Assembly (NCBI GenBank): GCA_030762175.1
Contig: CM060831.1
Location: forward strand, 145,219,501-145,283,500
Direction: 5' to 3'
DNA length: 64,000 nt
Source of the DNA: Metallyticus violacea
Lineage: Eukaryota; Arthropoda; Insecta; Mantodea; Metallyticidae
The notes under the pieces are model-generated. The model was given only the letters and a program-made list of their open reading frames with translations. It did not search any database and had not been told where the DNA came from. Positions 58,649 through 64,000 of the stretch are shown here, piece by piece; position 1 is the first letter of the stretch, and every line of letters begins with the position of its first letter. Position numbers and translations under genes: made by a program.

Positions 58649-58960
58649 AATTCGGAGGCCATCTTTTCTTCTTCTAAAAAACCGAGTCAATGGATTGTTT
58701 CTTATTCGTTTGTATATATTCTTTTTAACTTGTATATATTCTTTTTAACTAAAACTCTGTATTTTCTCACACAGGGTTAGAAAAGTCAAAAACAATATGT
58801 GTGGGTTTTTCTTTACAGAGCCAACTAAAAGTTTTCTTACTAACACACAGTGACAGAAAAAAAGTCAAAAACAAGGGGATTCTTTTTTCTTCTTCTAGCA
58901 AACTCACACCGCGTACCCGATGGAAGATTAAAAAAACCTTCCCCCACCATTTGTACGACG

Positions 58961-59071
58961 ATTGGCTGTAGGGTTATGCATGCGCAGTAGAAACCTCACC
59001 TTCTCATTGGTTGTGGGCGTGGTCTTTGTTGTCTATTGGGTGTGGGCGTTATCTTTTGTTGTCTATAAAAG
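58961..59071 (+). promoter_or_regulatory. DNA polymerase gene promoter
   Basis: TATAAAAG lies at 59,064-59,071, 47 bases before the polymerase ATG. Upstream, two tandem ~29-bp units (59,006-59,034 and 59,035-59,063) each carry ATTGG (inverted CCAAT), tgtgggcgt and ttgttgtct. A third ATTGG is at 58,961, followed by gcatgcgcag, which resembles an NRF1 site. CCAAT, GC-type and TATA elements in this order are typical of a Pol II promoter. Transcription should start near 59,095. Confidence 0.65.
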
Positions 59072-59110
59072 TTCAATCGCGACGAAAGATGCTTATATCA
59101 CGTGGTAATC

Positions 59111-62100
59111 ATGTCTGCCAAGGTTGTCAACTACGGAGACGAATCTTCTGCCGATCAATCTTCTACAAACACTTCCATCAGTGACCAGGGGCCCGAGTCT
59201 TCGAGGAATAACGGAAACTCCGGTACTGGGAGTCTAGTTGAAGGGTTCACGTCGGTTTTAGAACAGTTCGTCAACAAAAAGAAAAGTTGTGATCATCGCA
59301 AGAGAACACGTTATGGGGGCAAGCTCACTCTTAAGAGAACACGTGGCTTCTCGGGCGGTGTGGCCAGCAAAAGTGATCAGACCGGAAACGGTGAACCATA
59401 CCGTCCTGCTGCTTCGTCTTCTACCGGAGCTGCCTCGCCTTCTACCGGAGCTGCTTCGCCTTCTACCGGAGCTGCTTCGTCTTCTACCGGAGCTGGCTCG
59501 CCTTCTACCGGAGCTGCTTCGTCTTCTACCGGAACTGCTTCGTCTTCTACCGGAGCTGGCTCGCCTTCTACCGGAAATGGTGTACCACCTTCTCTTGTTG
59601 ACAGCATTGTGCCACAGGTAAGTGCAACCTTGCAACCATCTTTCGAAATTATTAACCATAGCCAGAGGGTAACTAAAAAATTTTATTCTGGGTACTCTGA
59701 AACTGAAATTATGGTGAGTTCGATGCCTAAAGATGCAGATCCTGACCAATGGGTTTCCAAAGTGTTTCATGATTATTTATCATTTGTTGATGACAATCTG
59801 CTAAAAAACCAACCAGGGTTCGTAGGAATAACCGTTCATGATACCAAAAATCCTGCTAGACCTTTTAACATGAGTGTACGTAGGTTTGATCAGGTAAACC
59901 CCGAGGCCGTATTGAAATCAATGGAGAAAATAATGCAAAGTAACAAAGAATTTTTGTTGGGAGGGGCAATCAAAATTTCGTGTATTTGGACAAATGAAAT
60001 ATCAGGTTCATGTTACAAACGCTGCGACGACTGTAGTAAAAACAAAGGTATTATAGAAATTAAAAACAAAGACAATCTTTGTCTACCTAGAGCCATCGCA
60101 GTGTGCAAATCCAAAATTGACGGGGATGTTCATTATGGTTCTATTACGCGATATGACCGTCTGCAAAAACAAAAAGCTGTAGAGTTGTGTGAGAAAATAG
60201 GCAAAACCGATGGCCCGTTTACACTTGACGACGTGAAACTCTTTGAAATAGCGCTAAAGGAGTATCCTATCACTGTTTTTGGTGGTCATAATGGTAAAAA
60301 TGTCCTCTACAAGTCGGAAATTAACACCGATAAACACATCGACGTAATATTCCACGACAGCCATTTTAATGCAATTGTAAACCTACACGGGGCATTCAAA
60401 TGTAAGTGGTATTGCCGACATTGTAATTTTCCCTCACTTAATAAAAAAGAAACTCACAGGTGTGATCTAAACTGTGTCAAGTGTCGACAGAGGTGTCCAA
60501 CATCATTTGATAGGTATGTGAAATGCGATTCATGTCATCGCGATTTCAACGGGGAGACCTGTTTTAATAATCATTTGATTAAGGGGAAATATTACCCTAA
60601 ATCCATGTCAGTATGCGACGTGGAAAAAGTATGCCCGTTGTGTAACAAACTTGTGAATATGAGGCTTAGGAAAACTCCTCACCAGTGCGGAGAAATTTAT
60701 TGTGTTACTTGTAAGGTCCATGTGAATGCCAACCACGAGTGCTACATTCGGCCGTACAATTCACCAAATTTGCGAAAGAATTTCGTGTTCATGTTCATAG
60801 ATTTCGAGTGTACTCAGAACACGCTTTATTCCACAGACGTGTTTGAACACATTCCTAATCTATGTATAATGCATAAAAGTTGTGGTCTGTGTGTGGACAA
60901 GTCTCATAAGATGCCCTATTGTACACAGTGTGGTGTTAAAGAATGGGTATTCGACAAGGAGCCTGTAAAAGAATTGTTTGACCACATCACACAACCAGGG
61001 TTCGAATCCCGTGACATTATTGTCATAGCACACAACTTGAGGTCGTATGATGGCCAGTTTTTGTTAAAACACATGGTGGGCACCCTAAATTGGGACCCCG
61101 AACTGATTATGAATGGAAGCAAAATTTACAGAATGAAGTATAAGAGTGTAACTTTTCTAGACTCTTTGAATTTCATTCCTATGCCACTGTCTCACTTTTC
61201 AAAAACCTTTCAACTGCCTGAATGTAAAGGTTATTTTCCTTACCTGTTCAACACCAAGGAAAACGAAAAGTATGTTGGTCCTGTACCAGAGCAAAAATAT
61301 TACTGCCCAGATGGCATGAGTGTTGATGACCGCAAGACTTTCGAGCAGTGGCATAATGAAAAGTTGTCCTCAAATTATGTCTTTGACATGAAAAAAGAAA
61401 TGGTTACTTACTGTAAAACTGACGTTTATCTCTTGAGTCAAGGTGTTTCCAAATTTAGGAAACAATTTATTGACGAGAACGGTATTGACCCGTTTAGAGA
61501 ATGCGTCACCATAGCTCAGGCATGCATGAATGTATATAGGAAACGGTTCATGCCAAGAAATAAAATACCACTTATTCCCGCAGGAGGATACCGTTTAGCT
61601 GATAAGCAATCGCGGGTAGCGTGTATCTGGCTGTCTTGGTTGGAACAGCAGCAATCAACCATCATACAGCATGCTTATCGGTGTCGGGAAATTAAAGTTT
61701 TAGGGCATAAAGTGGACGGGTACAAAGAAGAAGGGAAATGTGTCTATTTCTTTCATGGATGCTTCTACCACGGTTGCACACGTTGTTACCCGAATAGGAA
61801 TTCAAGGTTATACAACACTGGCAACCAGACCATGAGTTCCAGATACGAGGACACCGTGAAGGTCACGAAGATGATGAGGCATGCTGGGTATAACGTGACC
61901 GAGATGTGGGAGTGTGAGTTCAATGGTTTGATTAAGACCAATAGGGTTTTGGCTGAATTTGTCAAAAGTTTTCCCTACCCCGAACCTCTCAATCCACGAG
62001 ATGCCTTCTTTGGTGGACGTACAAATTGTACGAAAACCTACTGCGAAGCCTCTGGAGATATGAAAATGTTTTACTATGATGTGTGCAGTTTGTACCCGTT

Positions 62101-63367
62101 CGTAAATAAGACCAAGGCTTACCCTGTTGGACACCCAAAAATTCATGTGAATAATTTACCAAATTTGCAAGATGTTGAGGGCGGTATTGTAAAGTGTAAA
62201 ATTCTTCCCCCAGAAAGACTGTACCACCCCGTCCTGCCGTCGCGCATTAACGGTAAACTTATGTTTCCGCTATGCCGAACATGTGCAGAGATGGAGAATC
62301 AGACAGAGTGCACGCATACAGAGGACGAAAGATGTATGACAGGAACCTGGGTAGTGGACGAGATTAAAGTCGCATTAGAGGAAGGTTATAGCGTGATTCA
62401 CGTGTATGAAATATGGGAATATGACATGGTACGCTATAACCCCATCACTGGAGAAAAGGGGCTTTTTCAGGACTATGTGAATCAGTTTCTGAAAATTAAA
62501 ACCGAAGCCTCCGGTTGGCCCAAAGACTGCGACACTCCTGCCATGAGAAACGAGTATATCGCACGATTTTTGGAAAAAGAAGGCGTGGCACTGGATAAAG
62601 ACGCTATTGAAATCAATCCTGGCAGACGTGAGTTGGCCAAACTGATGTTAAACTCCTTTTGGGGAAAATACGGCCAAAGAGATAACTTGTCCACATGCGA
62701 GCTTGTGAAAGATTATTCGAGGCTCATAGACCTACTTAATGACCCAGGTGTAGAGGTACAGTCTTACCTGCCCGCTACAGAGGAGGTAATGTATGTGGTG
62801 TGGAAACATTGCGAACAGAATCCTAAATTGAATTTTACTAGTAACACAGTCATAGCTGCATATACAACTGCCCATGCAAGAATCGAACTCTATTCCTACC
62901 TTAGGAGATTGGGCGAACGCGTGTGTTATTTCGACACAGATTCTGTTATAGCCACGTACAGACCGGGGGAATGGATGCCAACCACGGGGCCATTTTTAGG
63001 CTGTATGACAGATGAAATAGAAAAGTACGGCGATGGAGCGTATATTTGCAGATTTGCATCTACAGGTCCAAAAAGTTACACCATAGAGGTTAAGTGTGGA
63101 GATAAGACGCACTCTGTCTGTAAAATTAAAGGCATCACCCTCAACTCGGGGAATTTGGAAAATGTAAACTCCGACGTTATCAGGAACACCGTGCTGAGGG
63201 ATAATTCAATGTCGGTAGTACTTGAAGGCACACAGATTTCTAGGAAATTTCTAGGAACTGTGGTAACTGAGTCTTCAGTGAAAACCTATAGGATGGTGGT
63301 CAACAAACGTGTGCAGTGTGAAAACTTTGATTCCTACCCGTATGGGTATAAAAGAAGGCGTGTCTAA
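59111..63367 (+). CDS. polB: Protein-primed family B DNA polymerase (Polinton/adintovirus type)
   Basis: Replicative polymerase of a Polinton/Maverick or endogenous adintovirus, 1,418 residues with no stop or frameshift. The start is the ATG at 59,111; the frame extends three codons further to a GTG, which is unlikely in an animal. Residues 100-155 are eight 7-residue repeats (S.STGAA type). A region with DNLCLPRAI (C324) and SHFNAI (H418) precedes a Cys/His-rich segment (431-545). The 3'-5' exonuclease has D564/E566 (FIDFEC), N642/D647 (HNLRSYDG) and Y767/D771 (YCKTD). A FFHGC..YHGC motif is at 881-889. Polymerase motifs are A DVCSLYP (D990), B KLMLNSFWGKYG (1177-1188) and C YFDTDS (D1275, D1277), all intact. 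The protein ends in a basic KRRRV. A TATA box precedes the gene and the ATPase gene follows after 24 bases. Protein priming and nuclear replication are known of the family, not shown here. Confidence 0.95.
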   Translation: MSAKVVNYGDESSADQSSTNTSISDQGPESSRNNGNSGTGSLVEGFTSVLEQFVNKKKSCDHRKRTRYGGKLTLKRTRGFSGGVASKSDQTGNGEPYRPAASSSTGAASPSTGAASPSTGAASSSTGAGSPSTGAASSSTGTASSSTGAGSPSTGNGVPPSLVDSIVPQVSATLQPSFEIINHSQRVTKKFYSGYSETEIMVSSMPKDADPDQWVSKVFHDYLSFVDDNLLKNQPGFVGITVHDTKNPARPFNMSVRRFDQVNPEAVLKSMEKIMQSNKEFLLGGAIKISCIWTNEISGSCYKRCDDCSKNKGIIEIKNKDNLCLPRAIAVCKSKIDGDVHYGSITRYDRLQKQKAVELCEKIGKTDGPFTLDDVKLFEIALKEYPITVFGGHNGKNVLYKSEINTDKHIDVIFHDSHFNAIVNLHGAFKCKWYCRHCNFPSLNKKETHRCDLNCVKCRQRCPTSFDRYVKCDSCHRDFNGETCFNNHLIKGKYYPKSMSVCDVEKVCPLCNKLVNMRLRKTPHQCGEIYCVTCKVHVNANHECYIRPYNSPNLRKNFVFMFIDFECTQNTLYSTDVFEHIPNLCIMHKSCGLCVDKSHKMPYCTQCGVKEWVFDKEPVKELFDHITQPGFESRDIIVIAHNLRSYDGQFLLKHMVGTLNWDPELIMNGSKIYRMKYKSVTFLDSLNFIPMPLSHFSKTFQLPECKGYFPYLFNTKENEKYVGPVPEQKYYCPDGMSVDDRKTFEQWHNEKLSSNYVFDMKKEMVTYCKTDVYLLSQGVSKFRKQFIDENGIDPFRECVTIAQACMNVYRKRFMPRNKIPLIPAGGYRLADKQSRVACIWLSWLEQQQSTIIQHAYRCREIKVLGHKVDGYKEEGKCVYFFHGCFYHGCTRCYPNRNSRLYNTGNQTMSSRYEDTVKVTKMMRHAGYNVTEMWECEFNGLIKTNRVLAEFVKSFPYPEPLNPRDAFFGGRTNCTKTYCEASGDMKMFYYDVCSLYPFVNKTKAYPVGHPKIHVNNLPNLQDVEGGIVKCKILPPERLYHPVLPSRINGKLMFPLCRTCAEMENQTECTHTEDERCMTGTWVVDEIKVALEEGYSVIHVYEIWEYDMVRYNPITGEKGLFQDYVNQFLKIKTEASGWPKDCDTPAMRNEYIARFLEKEGVALDKDAIEINPGRRELAKLMLNSFWGKYGQRDNLSTCELVKDYSRLIDLLNDPGVEVQSYLPATEEVMYVVWKHCEQNPKLNFTSNTVIAAYTTAHARIELYSYLRRLGERVCYFDTDSVIATYRPGEWMPTTGPFLGCMTDEIEKYGDGAYICRFASTGPKSYTIEVKCGDKTHSVCKIKGITLNSGNLENVNSDVIRNTVLRDNSMSVVLEGTQISRKFLGTVVTESSVKTYRMVVNKRVQCENFDSYPYGYKRRRV
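59408..59575 (+). repeat. 21-bp coding minisatellite, eight units
   Basis: Eight perfect-length 21-bp units (gcttcgtcttctaccggagc type) within the polymerase gene encode A(A/G)S(S/P)STG heptads. The period keeps the frame on both strands, which explains the long antisense open frames here. Unit number is likely to vary between copies. Confidence 0.95.
63347..63354 (+). promoter_or_regulatory. TATAAAAG box of the ATPase gene, inside polB
   Basis: The octamer lies in the last codons of the polymerase (GYKR) and 45 bases before the ATPase ATG, almost the same spacing as at the polymerase gene. It suggests the ATPase has its own promoter rather than being read from a two-gene mRNA. Confidence 0.55.
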
Positions 63368-63391
63368 AAGAGATCACATCAGTCGCCCACA

Positions 63392-64000
63392 ATGTCTACT
63401 AACCAACACTTTAAATTTAATTTCCCGTGCACTATGCTAATTGCAGGTCCGTCGCGGTGTGGTAAGTCTACATTTGTGAAAAATTTAATTAGTAATGCAG
63501 ACAGAATGTTTGACAGACCCGCGAGAAAAGTGTTGTGGTGTCATCCATTAGAATATTCTCCTAAACCAAGCCCGTTCTTCGCAACCCATGCAGGTATACC
63601 AGATTTGGACACTGTTAACGAGGGGGATTTAGTTATTTTGGATGATTTAATGTATCAAGCCTCCGGGGAAAACGTGTCAAATTTTTTCACTAGAGATTCA
63701 CATCACAAACGCTTCGGGATTATTTACATATTACAAAACGTGTTTCCACAAGGAAAGAAATTTCGAACTATATCTCTAAATGCAAACTACATTGTCGTGT
63801 TTAAAAACAATAGAGATAAAATGCAAATTCATAGGCTTTGTCAACAGATCGAACCAAAGAACTCTAGGTTTCTTTTAGAGGCATTTGAAAAAGCTACTGA
63901 AAACCCACACGGGTATCTAGTGTTGGATTGCACTCAGTACACGCCAAATCAATACAGGTATCGAACCGGCGTCCTACCAGGGGAAACGCCTTCTTATTTT
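63392..64000 (+). CDS. Packaging ATPase (A32/FtsK-HerA type), partial at window end
   Basis: From the ATG at 63,392, 203 codons are open to the window edge. The protein has a Walker A motif GPSRCGKST (residues 19-27), a Walker B LVILDD (80-85) and a sensor-like YILQN (112-116) after a FFTRDSHHKRFG stretch. This combination fits the viral genome-packaging ATPases of Polintons, adintoviruses and the related A32 family, which drive DNA into the capsid. The start follows the polymerase stop by 24 bases and has no competing upstream ATG. The C terminus is missing only because the window ends. A cellular ABC or AAA ATPase is unlikely because ABC signature and AAA motifs are absent. Confidence 0.9.
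   Translation, partial: MSTNQHFKFNFPCTMLIAGPSRCGKSTFVKNLISNADRMFDRPARKVLWCHPLEYSPKPSPFFATHAGIPDLDTVNEGDLVILDDLMYQASGENVSNFFTRDSHHKRFGIIYILQNVFPQGKKFRTISLNANYIVVFKNNRDKMQIHRLCQQIEPKNSRFLLEAFEKATENPHGYLVLDCTQYTPNQYRYRTGVLPGETPSYF

Larger units (their letters stand above)
57904..58960 (+). repeat. Repeat-rich leader of the Polinton/adintovirus-like element
   Basis: Three long units of about 120-140 bp recur in the same orientation at 58,091-58,212, 58,478-58,607 and 58,688-58,830. They share ggtttcttattcgtttgtat, ctctgtattttctcacacag, ggttagaaaagtcaaaaaca and gggtttttctttacagagcc. A fourth partial unit lies at about 58,262-58,335. Such arrays are known in terminal inverted repeats of Polintons and adintoviruses, so this may be the left terminal repeat. 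The matching right end is outside the window and the true left edge is not fixed. AGTGTGTGTG at 57,904 is one candidate. Confidence 0.55.

Noticed and set aside
59102..59110. GTG at 59,102 as the polymerase start
   Set aside because: GTG initiation is a bacterial habit. The ATG at 59,111 is the first in frame and sits 47 bases after the TATA box.
59258..59770. Antisense 170-codon Arg/Ser-rich frame and the 110-codon plus-strand frame inside polB
   Set aside because: Both come from the 21-bp repeat, which keeps all frames open. They lie inside the well-supported polymerase gene.
1..64000. CRISPR array, bacterial operon or bacteriophage
   Set aside because: The window has introns, Pol III SINEs, LINEs and mariners, so it is an animal genome. 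No regularly spaced repeat-spacer pattern was found.

Overview
The window reads as a piece of a large, AT-rich, repeat-crowded animal genome, most likely an arthropod. The basis is an intron-bearing host exon, dense tRNA-derived SINEs, many decayed mariner/Tc1 transposons, LINE relics ending in (AAT)n tails, a hAT-type relic, and a Polinton/adintovirus-like element at the right edge. I cannot name the species from sequence alone. Almost everything left of 57 kb is interspersed repeat or unassigned non-coding DNA, and nearly all short open frames there are chance frames inside repeats.

Layout. 0-10.5 kb: SINE fragments, a Tc1/mariner relic with recognisable inverted ends (1.6-2.4 kb), a 970-bp trinucleotide array (4.06-5.03 kb), a LINE reverse-transcriptase relic on the minus strand (5.3-7.1 kb), a mariner relic and a head-to-head SINE pair. 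10.5-23 kb: a mariner relic, tRNA-like elements, a LINE 3' end, a ZBED5-like hAT relic, nested SINEs, and the first copy of a ~755-bp LTR-like repeat. 23.44-23.64 kb: the only convincing host protein-coding exon, minus strand, with matching splice sites. 23.9-57 kb: more SINEs, an unclassified AT-rich repeat present three times (two copies inverted around a SINE), several LINE 3' relics, four further mariner relics and the second LTR-like copy.

57.9-64 kb: the notable region. A repeat-rich leader (possible terminal-repeat DNA) leads to an uninterrupted 1,418-codon family B DNA polymerase of the protein-primed type. After a 24-base gap comes a packaging-type (A32/FtsK-like) ATPase that runs off the window. 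Both genes have a TATAAAAG box 45-47 bases before their ATG, the second one lying inside the polymerase reading frame. This is the replication and packaging core of a Polinton/Maverick or endogenous adintovirus. It is intact over the visible 4.9 kb of coding sequence and free of SINE insertions, so it is probably young. The integrase, capsid and protease genes expected for such elements would lie to the right of the window.

Two SINE families dominate. SINE-A has a tRNA-Glu/Asp-like head and ends in gttaaagagcgtcc(a)taaataaa. SINE-B has a tRNA-Ser/Leu-like head and ends in gggcgttaaacacta. Several copies keep 9-13 bp target-site duplications, and two SINE-A copies are nested inside SINE-B copies.
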